Positions 33,863-42,917 are shown, counted from the stretch's first letter. The stretch: DNA of 64,000 bases from LC029 sp036676475 (GCA_036676475.1 JAKFCU010000089.1:62001-126000); one strand, 5' to 3'. Notes: generated by a model from the letters alone, not told the origin. Program-made: numbers and translations.

Positions 33863-34809
33863 GGACGATGATTAAGGGTGGTACACTCATTTATGGCGGA
33901 GGGGTCAAAAAAGAAGATATCATGATAGATCGAGGAAAGATATCGGAGATTAAATCGTCCATCCGTCCCCGAGGGGGTGAAAAAGTGGTGGATGCTACGG
34001 AATGTTTTGTTCTTCCTGGTTTCATCTCGACTTGTCCCGTGAATGGTCAGCCCGATTATCATCATGGTGTAACCACATGTATAAAGAAAATCCACCCTAC
34101 TTTAACGGAGTTCCATGCTTGGACAGTGGAAAGCCATCCATTTCGAACTTTGGAAGGAATGGACTATGTTTATCAGATTGTGCTGTCTGAAGCGAATAAA
34201 GAAATTTTACAGAAACTAGATCATTACAGAGTAAAGGTAATCGAGCTGGAACAGACTTTTGATCAGATAGATTGGGAATGGTGGCAACCTCGATTAGAAC
34301 GCATAGGTTTGGTAATCAAGCTGGAGGAGCAGGCTTATCATCGATTGCCACCCTCCATGACCCTTCCTATTCTGATCCCTTATGGGAAAATGAAACGAAC
34401 GTCAAGACCTAGAACGGTTTTTCAAGTTCAAGCCGATGAGCATAGGCCGTGGCAGAAGTGGAGTAGAAGGATAGATCCCTATGTGACTAGTTCCTTTTGG
34501 GTCGACGGGCAAGAGTGTGCCATTCCTCATTTAGAGAAAGAACAAGAGATCCTTCGTTATTTGATGATGTTAGTGAAGACAAGAGCAAGTACCCCTGCTA
34601 AATTATTTGGGATCTATCCACAAAAGGGGTCCTTGCATATAGGGGCCGATGCAGATGTTCTAATTGTGCCGAAAAAACAATTCAGCATGAATACGGTAGA
34701 GGTGATGAAGCCTACTTTCGTTGCGGTACATGGAAAATGGATAGGAGAAGTTGACAAGTTGGAAGGAAATTATGTGAAAGCGAATCGAACGTATGCTTAC
34801 TCCTATTAA
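33859..34809 (+). CDS. Amidohydrolase-like protein lacking the canonical HxH metal motif
   Basis: A 316-residue protein with the beta-sandwich ends of amidohydrolases: N-terminal MIKGGTLIYGGGVKKEDIMIDRGKISEI and C-terminal GIYPQKGSLHIGADADVLIVPKK. In active enzymes the strand after LPGFI carries D-x-H-x-H; here it reads LPGFISTCPVNGQPDYHHGVTT. The middle is shorter than in dihydroorotase or hydantoinase. It is therefore probably a degenerate, non-metal or structural homologue. ATG 33859 overlaps the upstream membrane protein stop. Confidence 0.7.
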   Translation: MRTMIKGGTLIYGGGVKKEDIMIDRGKISEIKSSIRPRGGEKVVDATECFVLPGFISTCPVNGQPDYHHGVTTCIKKIHPTLTEFHAWTVESHPFRTLEGMDYVYQIVLSEANKEILQKLDHYRVKVIELEQTFDQIDWEWWQPRLERIGLVIKLEEQAYHRLPPSMTLPILIPYGKMKRTSRPRTVFQVQADEHRPWQKWSRRIDPYVTSSFWVDGQECAIPHLEKEQEILRYLMMLVKTRASTPAKLFGIYPQKGSLHIGADADVLIVPKKQFSMNTVEVMKPTFVAVHGKWIGEVDKLEGNYVKANRTYAYSY

Positions 34810-34888
34810 GAAAATCTTCTATTTAAAGCCATTAAAGCCATTCGAAGATGTCATCAAACTTTTTTTAGTGGTAAGAAAATAAGATAGA

Positions 34889-34949
34889 ATATATCTTCCT
34901 GTGTTATTCGATCATGATGAAGACACAAATTGGAAGATATATTTTTTGT
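34889..34949 (+). terminator. Long-stem terminator
   Basis: ATATATCTTCC (34889-34899) pairs perfectly with GGAAGATATAT (34932-34942); GTGT/ACAC pair inside; a T-tract follows. Ends the operon starting at 33347. Confidence 0.82.
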
Positions 34950-35015
34950 TTTTTTTGCAGGAATCTGACTGATCTTGGCGAATAGGACGAGTAATCATCT
35001 TTTTTCACATTTTCG

Positions 35016-35042
35016 TGAAACCTTTTTGAACCGTAATCCGTC
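35016..35042 (+). promoter_or_regulatory. ECF-type promoter, probably autoregulatory
   Basis: TGAAAC (35016-35021) and CGTC (35039-35042) with a 17-nt spacer resemble ECF sigma promoters such as those of sigma-W (TGAAAC-N16-CGTA). It lies 59 bases upstream of an ECF sigma gene, the usual autoregulation layout. Confidence 0.6.
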
Positions 35043-35100
35043 ATAATGCTTGTAATAGGAGAAAGGCTGTTTAAACAGCTAACTAGGGGGCAGGGGAGAC

Positions 35101-35697
35101 ATGTTAACAGATTCCCAATTAATCCGTGAAATAAAAGATGGTCAGGTTGAATATTATGCTGAAATCATTACACGTTATGAAAAGCGAATTTTAGCGTTTA
35201 TTGTACATATGCTTAGTAATACCCATTTGGATCATGTAGCCGAGGACTTATGCCAAGAGACCTTCTATAAGGCATATCGAAGCCTGCAATCCTTTCGCGA
35301 TGCGGAAGCCTCTTTTTCCACCTGGTTATATACAATTGCCAGAAATACGGTATTAAGTGAGCTTCGTAAAAGCAGGAATTCGGAAGTTTATATTGAAGAT
35401 AGCAAAGTAGACCCAAGTGCTGCTTATGAACGGTTGCCTGAATCGGAGCTGCTGCGGACGGAAAGAGAACGGTTGGTTCGTTTAGCGATCGAGAACCTTC
35501 CGGAAAAACAGCGGCATGCCTTGATTTTACGTGAATATGAGGATAAAGATTACAAGGAAATTGCCGATATGCTGGACTCGACTGTGAGCTCGGTTAAATC
35601 TCTTCTGTTTAGGGCGCGAAGCAGCATTAAGAGCCAGCTGGAATCCTACTTTGCAGAGGGAAGATGGGATGAAGTAAAGGGGATGAACAAGACATGA
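35101..35697 (+). CDS. ECF-type RNA polymerase sigma factor
   Basis: A 198-residue sigma-70 family member with only regions 2 and 4. Region 2 is at about 20-90 (EDLCQETFYKAYRSLQSF and TWLYTIARNTVLSELRK); region 4 at about 130-180 (LPEKQRHALILREYEDKDYKEIADML). It directs transcription in response to an envelope signal, probably from the promoter upstream of itself. The downstream anti-sigma gene overlaps by four bases. Confidence 0.94.
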   Translation: MLTDSQLIREIKDGQVEYYAEIITRYEKRILAFIVHMLSNTHLDHVAEDLCQETFYKAYRSLQSFRDAEASFSTWLYTIARNTVLSELRKSRNSEVYIEDSKVDPSAAYERLPESELLRTERERLVRLAIENLPEKQRHALILREYEDKDYKEIADMLDSTVSSVKSLLFRARSSIKSQLESYFAEGRWDEVKGMNKT

Positions 35698-36317
35698 GAT
35701 GCACAGATGCAATCCATTTGATGGCGGGCTATGTCGACCACACCTTACCTGAACATTCGATGAAGGCGATGAAGCAACATCTACAAAGCTGTCAGGATTG
35801 TCATATGGAGTATGTCATTTGGAAGGAAAGCAGTAAATTATTTGAATTGGAACTTGATTCTGTGACTCTACCAGAAAACCATCATTCTATGGTTGATAAT
35901 GTTATGACCCGTTTAGCCCGTGAAGATAAATGGACATTTCCAATTTCCGCGAATGTTTTTCATCTTCCTATTGGGCTCAAACGATGGCTGACTACGGTAT
36001 CTATCCTTTTCTTACTAGTATTTGGGGTGCTCATGTTTGGTACCTTCCGATCGGATGACACTTTTCTCGTCCAACGGGGAGATTGGAAAGAACTAAAGAC
36101 AGCCAATCTAATCTTATCTATCGATCAATTAAAGGCTAGTACAACGAAAAACGATCAGACATTAGACATTCGATTACAGATTATGGCGAGTATTGGGGAC
36201 CCGCTCAGTTTTAATCATGGGTCTGGCTATTCTCCATCACCGAATACAGGTTTAGTAGCTGGATTTTTAGGAATAATGATTACCGTAGTAACTATGAGTT
36301 GGCTATCAAGAACTTGA
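35694..36317 (+). CDS. Membrane anti-sigma factor (zinc-binding anti-sigma domain)
   Basis: A 207-residue protein. The N-terminal anti-sigma domain has the HxxxCxxC signature His29, Cys33, Cys36 (QHLQSCQDC); one membrane helix lies at about 98-117; the rest is extracytoplasmic, with a further hydrophobic C-terminal segment. It should hold the upstream sigma factor inactive until a signal releases it. Coupled by ATGA. Confidence 0.9.
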   Translation: MRCTDAIHLMAGYVDHTLPEHSMKAMKQHLQSCQDCHMEYVIWKESSKLFELELDSVTLPENHHSMVDNVMTRLAREDKWTFPISANVFHLPIGLKRWLTTVSILFLLVFGVLMFGTFRSDDTFLVQRGDWKELKTANLILSIDQLKASTTKNDQTLDIRLQIMASIGDPLSFNHGSGYSPSPNTGLVAGFLGIMITVVTMSWLSRT

Positions 36318-36346
36318 ATAGGGAAAGCCCCTCAATGAACAGGACA

Positions 36347-36709
36347 TAATTGGAAATTCTCCGCTTATTTCAAAGAGAATAAGTAAAAATAAAGGGAAAT
36401 AATCCGCTTATAATTGGTCTTGTCGGTCAATATCGGTGCGATCGACTACAATAAGCGGAGTATTTCCTTTATTAATTAAAAAAGTTAAATGACTGGAGAT
36501 TTGATACTTCCGATTACCGTTTGTCTAACCGGAATTTTTCCGTTTATTGGTCCTTTTTAGGATTAGAATTGGTGTATAATCGGAAAAATTCCGATTATAG
36601 CTCTGAATTACATTGAAAATTAGTTGTTTCACCTCTGTAATCGGAAATCTTCCGGTTATTTAGACTGAATTCTTTTTATTGGTCAAGCTAATCGGAGAAA
36701 TTCCGGTTA
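36347..36709. repeat. Array of seven imperfect palindromes in a 500-bp intergenic region
   Basis: Related palindromes of 20-25 bases with core TAATCGGAA-N3-TTCCGATTA occur at about 36347-36370, 36389-36412, 36449-36474 (inverted), 36526-36546, 36575-36599 (perfect 11-bp arms), 36638-36658 and 36689-36709. They fill the gap between the anti-sigma gene and ypiA (36318-36826). No ORF or T-tract is associated. Confidence 0.8.
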
Positions 36710-36748
36710 CAACGGTACAAGCCTCATGAATAGATTTACATCAGCCTA

Positions 36749-36777
36749 TTAATCGACAGTCTCGATTTGACGCTTAT
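36749..36777 (+). repeat. Short repeat, partner at 44502
   Basis: TTAATCGACAGTCTCGATTT and the following nine bases match 44502-44530 at 23 of 29 positions. Both lie in intergenic DNA just upstream of a gene. Confidence 0.45.
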
Positions 36778-36826
36778 TTTATTTGGTTTGCCTGAACAAG
36801 TAAATTTTATGGATGGAGGAAGATGA

Positions 36827-37819
36827 ATGAACGGAAGTATATATGAGCAAATTGATCATGCGATGAATCACATTCGTGCGGGAAAGGTAGAAGAGGGTCT
36901 GTCTCAACTTAAATTGATAATGAGTCAAGCAAGTCATGATCCTGATTTACTTTTTGAGCTAGCCGATATTTTTTACGATTTGGGACATGTGGATACAGCG
37001 CTATCCCTGATGCAAGAGGTGGAACCCTATTTTGAAGACATGTCAACAGATGTCCAGATTGATTTTCGAACACTTCGTGCAGAAATGATGATTGATCTTG
37101 GCAAGTTGGATGAGGCAATGGATGAACTCTTGATATGTGTTGACTTAGAACCGGATCATATTCGATCGGCCATTCTTCTAGCGGATATTTACCTGATGCA
37201 AAACATGCCAGACGTAGCCTGCCGTTATTTAGAAAGCGTTCTTGAACAAATGCCAGATGAACATGATGTTCGGTATATTCTCGGTGAAGTCTATATTGAA
37301 ATGGGTGAGTTTGAAAAAGCGGCTGAGCATTTAGAGCTATTGCAAGGTACCGACTATGAGGATCGGATGACCTTAAGTCAAGCAAAACTATTCAGTCGAA
37401 TTGGAAAATTTGAGGAAGCCTATTCTTTATTTCAGCAATGTATAAGCCAGGATACTGCATCGGTTGATGCTTTATTTGGCTGTGCGGTAACTGCGTTGCA
37501 GTTGGGTCTATTGAACGAGGCTATTGGTTATGGTGAACAGCTACTGAAGTTTGATAAAGATCACCTTGGAGCCTTTCAAGTGATGGGAGAGGCACTGCAA
37601 AAGGACGGAAAGCTGAAAGAGGCCAAGATCGTTTTCCAAGAAGCGTTAGAGCTTGATGATCAAGAAGAATCCATTTTGCTAAAGCTGATTGAACTTGCCT
37701 ATCTACTTGGGGAAGTAGCTGTTGCGGAGGGTTACCTCGATCGTTTGGAAGAACTCAATGATGAACATGAGCTGGTCCAGGAATGGAGAAGCCGATTGAC
37801 CGGAATGGCTTCTAATTAA
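36827..37819 (+). CDS. ypiA: TPR-repeat protein YpiA-like
   Basis: A 330-residue protein made of about eight tetratricopeptide repeats from start to end (for example HIRAGKVEEGLSQLKLIM and EMGEFEKAAEHLELLQG), acidic overall and without membrane segments. Position after the aromatic genes and before ypiB/ypiF/qcrABC matches ypiA of B. subtilis. It is probably a scaffold protein; its partner is unknown. RBS GGATGGAGG. Confidence 0.85.
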   Translation: MNGSIYEQIDHAMNHIRAGKVEEGLSQLKLIMSQASHDPDLLFELADIFYDLGHVDTALSLMQEVEPYFEDMSTDVQIDFRTLRAEMMIDLGKLDEAMDELLICVDLEPDHIRSAILLADIYLMQNMPDVACRYLESVLEQMPDEHDVRYILGEVYIEMGEFEKAAEHLELLQGTDYEDRMTLSQAKLFSRIGKFEEAYSLFQQCISQDTASVDALFGCAVTALQLGLLNEAIGYGEQLLKFDKDHLGAFQVMGEALQKDGKLKEAKIVFQEALELDDQEESILLKLIELAYLLGEVAVAEGYLDRLEELNDEHELVQEWRSRLTGMASN

Positions 37820-37927
37820 TTTTATTTCCTAGATGAATGTGGATTCTTCGAGACCAGGGACAATCGTCCATACTTTTTTTGCCTCTCCTTCATACATTGA
37901 AGTATCACGAATGAGGAGGCAAGAAAC

Positions 37928-38143
37928 ATGGGATTTCATAAAAAATGGAAAAAGTACAAGAAACATTGCAAATGCAAGGGCTATAAATCTTCTTGTGACA
38001 CGCACAACCACTATAAGCACTACTATCACCACCACCACATTACGAAGCACCACCACCACTGCGAGGACAGCTGCAAGAAGGATAGCTACTATGACAGCTA
38101 CAGCAGCTACAACAATAACATGAATAGCTACCATTCATATTAA
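37928..38143 (+). CDS. His/Lys/Tyr-rich spore-coat-like protein
   Basis: A 71-residue low-complexity protein: lysine-rich head (KKWKKYKKHCKCKGYKSSC), a central His block (HYYHHHHITKHHHH), and a Tyr/Ser/Asn tail (SYYDSYSSYNNNMNSYHSY). Such composition is typical of cross-linked spore coat proteins (CotD/CotX-like), and the His block could bind metal. RBS GAGGAGG seven bases upstream of ATG 37928. An overlapping frame in the same region is Thr-rich from the repeats and is a shadow. It has its own terminator. Confidence 0.75.
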   Translation: MGFHKKWKKYKKHCKCKGYKSSCDTHNHYKHYYHHHHITKHHHHCEDSCKKDSYYDSYSSYNNNMNSYHSY

Positions 38144-38153
38144 GGTAGTGTAA

Positions 38154-38208
38154 AAAGAGGGTGACCCCTTAAGTATGCCGCATACTTGAGAGTGCACCCT
38201 CTTTTGTT
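38154..38208 (+). terminator. Compound terminator
   Basis: Outer stem AAAGAGGGTG (38154-38163)/CACCCTCTTT (38195-38204) and inner stem CTTAAGTATG/CATACTTGAG, followed by TTGTTTT. Confidence 0.85.
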
Positions 38209-38320
38209 TTATAAATATAGAAAGCTGGCCAAAAAAACACAGCATAAATTCCTCTTACTTGGGTATAACGTTTCTTTGTATCGGTCAATAATGGAACTAG
38301 GATGAAGGGAGGGATGCAAT

Positions 38321-39445
38321 ATGCGTCTCGCAGAAATGTTGAGCTATGCTGATATAGATCAGCTACATCTGCTGGCAGACACCTATGCTTGTGATTGCAA
38401 TATCAATTCAAAAAATGAACTCATTCAATCGCTATTAACCTCCATCAAGAGAAACTCCATCATTGAAGAGCAGCTTGAGACGCTAAGAAAAGAGGAATTT
38501 CATTTTTTGATGCACATTGTGTTCGATGGCAGGACAACTTTTTCTCTTGAAGATTTAAGGGCTAAAGCCAAATTTTCCTTTCTGGAGGATCTTGATCGTG
38601 ATACCTATAGAAAATTAATATCGGTTGCCTTAAAGAAGGGATGGATCTTTCGGGGAATGTCCCGTTATGCCGGTTCCTCCTTCCAAGTGCCTGTAGATAT
38701 GAGAAAGTTATGGACAGCTGCAATCCTGAGGAAGGAATTGGGAGATCAGAGAATGGATTGCATACCGAACTTTTATAGGGATGAAGGCCTAGCGATTATT
38801 CAAGATGTACATCATTTTCTAGAGTATGTCTTCCGTTATGAGCCGGCTTTGACTGGAGAAGGGGTCATCTATCGTCGCAATCAGCAGCAAATGATGGAAT
38901 TGATGTCTGTGCAAGAAGAGCTAGTGGAAAAGGGTGGCTGGCGATTTGGATATGGCCGGCATTTTCGAGAATATCCTGACCGTTTTTCCCTGATTTATGA
39001 TTTTTGCTTTTATCGTGGATACATACGCGAAGTGACTGGGAAATGTCTTTATATAACTCCTCAGGCTGAGGAAGCCCATCAACTGCCTGCCGAGATTCTG
39101 ATCGTGGAAATGTACAAATTCTGGCTGCGGTTATATAAACGGCCTGTAACCGGACTAGCCATGTTGGCGCGGGTCATTGGTCATGCCGTAGAGTATTGGA
39201 TTCCGGAGGATGTCCTAATCAAGTTCGTAGTCCCGCGAATTCGCTCTTACTATTATGATCAACCTGAAGATATTGTGAAAAACCGAATTCTAAAAATGAT
39301 GATCCATTTGGGATTGTTACGTCATGGGCGATTTGATAACGACCTTTGGGGCTACCAAACGACGAATTTGGGTAAAACCTTGTTGGAAACCGTTGAAGGA
39401 GCAGCTATGAAGGACATTGTTTTGGATAAAAAAAGCGAGGGTTAA
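38321..39445 (+). CDS. Hypothetical protein with helical/winged-helix-like character
   Basis: A 374-residue soluble protein, not recognised. It is rich in Leu, Arg and aromatic residues and has repeated helical segments (EEFHFLMHIVFDG, LWTAAILRKELG, KFWLRLYKRPVTGLAMLARVIG), which look like winged-helix or helicase-associated modules, without any nucleotide-binding motif. It is inserted between ypiA and ypiB compared with B. subtilis. RBS GGGAGGG upstream of ATG 38321. Confidence 0.65.
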   Translation: MRLAEMLSYADIDQLHLLADTYACDCNINSKNELIQSLLTSIKRNSIIEEQLETLRKEEFHFLMHIVFDGRTTFSLEDLRAKAKFSFLEDLDRDTYRKLISVALKKGWIFRGMSRYAGSSFQVPVDMRKLWTAAILRKELGDQRMDCIPNFYRDEGLAIIQDVHHFLEYVFRYEPALTGEGVIYRRNQQQMMELMSVQEELVEKGGWRFGYGRHFREYPDRFSLIYDFCFYRGYIREVTGKCLYITPQAEEAHQLPAEILIVEMYKFWLRLYKRPVTGLAMLARVIGHAVEYWIPEDVLIKFVVPRIRSYYYDQPEDIVKNRILKMMIHLGLLRHGRFDNDLWGYQTTNLGKTLLETVEGAAMKDIVLDKKSEG

Positions 39446-39552
39446 TGAGTTCAAGATTTGATGAATAAAATAAGAAGACAACAGCGAAGAAAAATGAGAT
39501 CTGTTTACATAAATAACAATCTGAATATTAGGAAAATAAGGAGGTTTTCTCT

Positions 39553-40116
39553 GTGGGTGAAGCGGTCACCATTTCTGCAAAAAAGGAGTTTATTCGCTGG
39601 TTTTTGAGTAAATTTCAATTGAAGAAGAAAGAGGGAACTTGGTTATTTAATTATATGCTTTCTGACGATCGCCTTCTGGAGAAAGTCCATTTCACCGATG
39701 ATTTGCGAAATCGGGAGAAGAAAGTCATCATTTCCACTGTCTGTTCACAAGCAACCCCTTTCCAATTTCAAAAGCAATCAAAAGTTTACTATGATGTTGA
39801 ACGGGCGTTTCATGATATTCGGTTAAATCCTAATGAGGAAGTCTACATTTCGCTGCATTTTAAAGATCGTTTAACTTGTCCTAATTATTTGGCTGTACTG
39901 GAGGGAAAACCGATGGAAGGACAGCGTGTGACTCAGGAAAGTGTCATGGGCTTGCTAGCTGAAATTGTAATGGATAAAGCGATCCGGCATATACGTCGAA
40001 AAAAGTTATACTTGGAGATTGATCAAGCATTATCGGAAGGCAATAAAGCACAATTCATGAAGTTGACGACGGAATGGAGAGAGCTTCAACAATGGGAAGT
40101 GGAAGTGGAAAGTTGA
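39553..40116 (+). CDS. ypiB: UPF0302 family protein YpiB
   Basis: A 187-residue soluble protein with the UPF0302 N-domain (KKEFIRWFLSKFQLKKKEGTWLFNYML) and C-terminal IDEAL-like helix containing LYLEIDQALSEGNKAQFMKL. Function unknown in the family. GTG start at 39553 behind AAGGAGG. Lies upstream of ypiF and qcrABC as in B. subtilis. Confidence 0.9.
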   Translation: MGEAVTISAKKEFIRWFLSKFQLKKKEGTWLFNYMLSDDRLLEKVHFTDDLRNREKKVIISTVCSQATPFQFQKQSKVYYDVERAFHDIRLNPNEEVYISLHFKDRLTCPNYLAVLEGKPMEGQRVTQESVMGLLAEIVMDKAIRHIRRKKLYLEIDQALSEGNKAQFMKLTTEWRELQQWEVEVES

Positions 40117-40152
40117 CATTCCCTATGAAAACAGATAAAACCAATAGTAGAT

Positions 40153-40183
40153 AAAAACTCGGGCGACCGGGTTTTTACTTTTT
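40153..40183 (+). terminator. ypiB terminator
   Basis: AAAAACTCGG (40153-40162) pairs with CCGGGTTTTT (40167-40176), one G-T pair, GCGA loop, further T's. Confidence 0.75.
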
Positions 40184-40203
40184 CTATAGGGGGAGTGGAA
40201 TGT

Positions 40204-40617
40204 ATGCGATGGATTGTGGAGGATATGGAAAAATTTGAAGGAGCGAAGGAATTTGTCGATACGGCATTGATTCCTGTATTCTCATTTGAAATCAATCAGG
40301 TAGGAACGAAGGTCGTTCAGGAACAAAAATGGATAGAAGAAATTTGTGTGTATACGGAAAGACAACTAACCGGTAGACTCATCCTGTTCCCAACGTTGTA
40401 TCTTCTTCAGGGGGATTTAAACCTGGGTCCGATTCAGACCGATCCATTTACGTATTGCTTGTTTGTAACCACCAATATATCCATTTATGATCGTTTAACT
40501 CAATTGAATTTATCTGCTTATCTCTTAGAGCGAAATGAAGAAGAGGAGGAGTTAAGTATCATGGTCAGAGAGGGAAAAAGATTAACAAAAACAATTATGG
40601 AAAGCTGGCAAAACTAA
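40204..40617 (+). CDS. ypiF: DUF2487 protein YpiF
   Basis: A 137-residue soluble protein matching YpiF by position and by the N-terminus MRWIVEDMEKFEGAKEFVDTALIPV. Starts at ATG 40204, eight bases after GGGGGAG; the GTG at 40195 overlaps the RBS. Function unknown; conserved next to qcrABC in Bacillales. A hairpin GTCTTGTAT/ATACAAGAC (40622-40643) without T-tract follows. Confidence 0.85.
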   Translation: MRWIVEDMEKFEGAKEFVDTALIPVFSFEINQVGTKVVQEQKWIEEICVYTERQLTGRLILFPTLYLLQGDLNLGPIQTDPFTYCLFVTTNISIYDRLTQLNLSAYLLERNEEEEELSIMVREGKRLTKTIMESWQN

Positions 40618-40770
40618 CAAAGTCTTGTATTGGTATACAAGACCGAGGTTAAACTAGTGGAAGAAAATACCGAATAATCCATAGGATGTCAAGATATATA
40701 TCGTTGTTCACAAAAATTTCAAATTTAATGATTATTCTGGTACGGTTTTGCAGGTCTGTACAAGATATTC

Positions 40771-40800
40771 TTGACACTGTTCGATCCGTTTCGATATGAT
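40771..40800 (+). promoter_or_regulatory. qcrABC promoter
   Basis: A perfect -35 TTGACA (40771-40776), 18 nt, TATGAT (40795-40800), 83 bases before qcrA. Confidence 0.75.
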
Positions 40801-40882
40801 TGAGATGTCCTAGTATCAGTTTTTATTATTCTACAGTCCATACGGACTTTTTTAATTTAGAAGGATAGGAGGTCAGAGAGAA

Positions 40883-41392
40883 ATGAGCAAGAAAGACATT
40901 TCCAGGCGGACATTTCTTAACTACATGCTCACAGGAACCGGTGGGTTTCTTGCGGCAGGTATGCTTGTCCCGATGGCACGTTTTGCTGTAGACCCTGCAT
41001 TGAAGGGTGATGGAGGAGCAGGGAATTTGGTTCCAGTAACTACAGTAGATCAGTTAACTGGCGAACCTCAGCGTTTTGACTTTAAGGTGAAGGTGACTGA
41101 CGGTTGGTACAAAACGGAATCTCCGATGTCTGCATGGGTGTTCAAAGAGGGTGACAAGATCATTGCCATGTCCCCGATCTGTAAACACTTAGGATGTACT
41201 GTTCAGTGGAATACAGATACAGCACATCCGAATATGTTTTATTGTCCATGCCATATGGGACTGTACGAGAAGAATGGCAATAACGTGCCAGGTACACCGC
41301 CACTGAAGCCGTTGGATGTGTACGAAGTCGAAGTTAAGGATGGAAAACTTTACCTTGGTAAAGCGCAACCAAATCCAGTAGGGGGGGCGTAA
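40883..41392 (+). CDS. qcrA: Menaquinol:cytochrome c reductase Rieske iron-sulfur subunit
   Basis: Carries the high-potential 2Fe-2S cluster that accepts electrons from menaquinol. 169 residues: Tat-like N-terminus SRRTFLNYMLTG with a membrane anchor, cluster ligands Cys100/His102 (CKHLGC) and Cys121/His124 (CPCHMG), with Cys105/Cys123 as the disulfide. RBS AGGAGG. First gene of qcrABC. Confidence 0.97.
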   Translation: MSKKDISRRTFLNYMLTGTGGFLAAGMLVPMARFAVDPALKGDGGAGNLVPVTTVDQLTGEPQRFDFKVKVTDGWYKTESPMSAWVFKEGDKIIAMSPICKHLGCTVQWNTDTAHPNMFYCPCHMGLYEKNGNNVPGTPPLKPLDVYEVEVKDGKLYLGKAQPNPVGGA

Positions 41393-41397
41393 GTTAG

Positions 41398-42069
41398 ATG
41401 ATCAAGCAAATTTATGACTGGGTCGATGAACGCCTCAATATTACGCCAATGTGGCGTGATATCGCAGACCATGAGGTGCCTGAGCACGTAAACCCGGCAC
41501 ATCACTTCTCTGCGTTTGTTTACTGTTTTGGAGGCTTGACCTTCTTTATCACAGTTATTCAGATTTTATCCGGTATGTTTTTAACCATGTACTATGTTCC
41601 AGACGTTGTTAATGCTTATGAGTCCGTTAAGTATCTTCAAAATGAAGTAGCCTTTGGGGTTATCGTTCGCGGAATGCACCATTGGGGTGCGAGTTTGGTA
41701 ATTGTGATGATGTTTTTACATACTCTTCGTGTTTTCTTTACAGGGTCTTATAAACATCCGCGTGAATTGAACTGGGTAGTTGGAATGATGATTTTCTTTG
41801 TAATGTTGGGCTTAGGATTCACAGGATATTTATTGCCTTGGGATAATACAGCTTATTTTGCAACTAGAGTAGGGGTAGAAATTGCCGCTACTGTACCGTT
41901 TATCGGTACCTTTATCAAACATCTATTAACTGGTGGAGAAATTCTTGGTGCTCAAACCCTTGCTCGCTTTTTTGCGATTCACGTATTCTTCTTACCAGGC
42001 GCATTATTGGGACTACTAGGGGCACACTTTGTCATCATCCGTCGACAAGGTATTTCTGGACCTCTATAA
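41398..42069 (+). CDS. qcrB: Menaquinol:cytochrome c reductase cytochrome b subunit
   Basis: A 223-residue b6-type cytochrome b with four helices. Heme-ligand histidines lie in VRGMHHWGASLV and HTLRVFFTGSYKHPRELNW on one pair and in FAIHVFFLPG and GAHFVIIRRQG on the other. The cysteine for the c-type heme near the N-terminus of B. subtilis QcrB is seen as FVYCFGG. Follows qcrA by five bases. Confidence 0.97.
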   Translation: MIKQIYDWVDERLNITPMWRDIADHEVPEHVNPAHHFSAFVYCFGGLTFFITVIQILSGMFLTMYYVPDVVNAYESVKYLQNEVAFGVIVRGMHHWGASLVIVMMFLHTLRVFFTGSYKHPRELNWVVGMMIFFVMLGLGFTGYLLPWDNTAYFATRVGVEIAATVPFIGTFIKHLLTGGEILGAQTLARFFAIHVFFLPGALLGLLGAHFVIIRRQGISGPL

Positions 42070-42110
42070 AGAATGAAGATAACAACAATCGTAAAAGGGG
42101 GTAAAGGAGA

Positions 42111-42902
42111 ATGGCAAATCACAATAAGACCATCGAGTATGTAGGCGATTCGCGCGTTCCGGCGGAAAAAGTGCCGAATATCTCGCCATCTTATTCCGAA
42201 TTTCCTGGTAAAAATGAGCCGTTCTGGCCAAACTTTCTATTAAAAGAATGGATGGTGGCTGCAGTTGCGCTAACTGCATTCCTAATTTTAACAGTGAGTC
42301 ATCCGTCACCATTGACGGATAAAGCGGATCCTACGAATACATCATTTACTCCGCTTCCAGACTGGTATTTCTTATTTCTTTATCAACTATTGAAGTATCC
42401 TTGGGCTTCTGGTGACTGGGTGCTTCTAGGAAACATGGTCCTTCCTGGACTCCTATTTGGTGGTCTTTTCTTGGCTCCTTTCTTAGATCGTGGTCCCGAT
42501 CGCCGCTGGACGAAGCGACCGGTTTCATCCGGGTTGATGTTTGTGGGTTTGATCACGATTGTGTACTTAACATGGGCAGCCACGGATGCGCATAAGAAGC
42601 ATGAAGCGGCTAAAGCACCAGAAGGAGCAGTAGCTGCGCCACATGCGCCTGAAGCTGCTGCACCTGCATCTGATGATCCTGGCGCACAAGTTTGGGCGAA
42701 ACAAACCACTTGTCAAGGCTGTCATGGTGTAGATATGTCTGGCGGAGGCGGTCCTGCTTTAACAGCAGTAGGAGCTAATTTATCTGCTGACGATATTAAA
42801 AGTGTCATTGTAGATGGACGTGGAGCGATGCCAAAAGGCATGTTTGCTGGTTCAGATGAAGAGTTAGATCAATTGGTAAACTATCTTGCTGGATTGAAGT
42901 AA
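42111..42902 (+). CDS. qcrC: Menaquinol:cytochrome c reductase subunit IV-cytochrome c fusion
   Basis: A 263-residue fusion of a three-helix subunit-IV domain (PDWYFLFLYQLLKYP is the quinone-site region near residue 85) with a C-terminal cytochrome c containing CQGCH near residue 201 and a Met ligand in GAMPKGMF. The linker is Ala/Pro rich. Such fusion is the Bacillales form. RBS AAAGGAG. Confidence 0.97.
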   Translation: MANHNKTIEYVGDSRVPAEKVPNISPSYSEFPGKNEPFWPNFLLKEWMVAAVALTAFLILTVSHPSPLTDKADPTNTSFTPLPDWYFLFLYQLLKYPWASGDWVLLGNMVLPGLLFGGLFLAPFLDRGPDRRWTKRPVSSGLMFVGLITIVYLTWAATDAHKKHEAAKAPEGAVAAPHAPEAAAPASDDPGAQVWAKQTTCQGCHGVDMSGGGGPALTAVGANLSADDIKSVIVDGRGAMPKGMFAGSDEELDQLVNYLAGLK

Positions 42903-42917
42903 ATATTATGATCTAGA

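Noticed and set aside
37833..38123. Thr-rich ORF overlapping the His-rich protein
   Set aside because: It is the other-frame reading of the CAC-rich His codons; the His-rich frame has the RBS and start.
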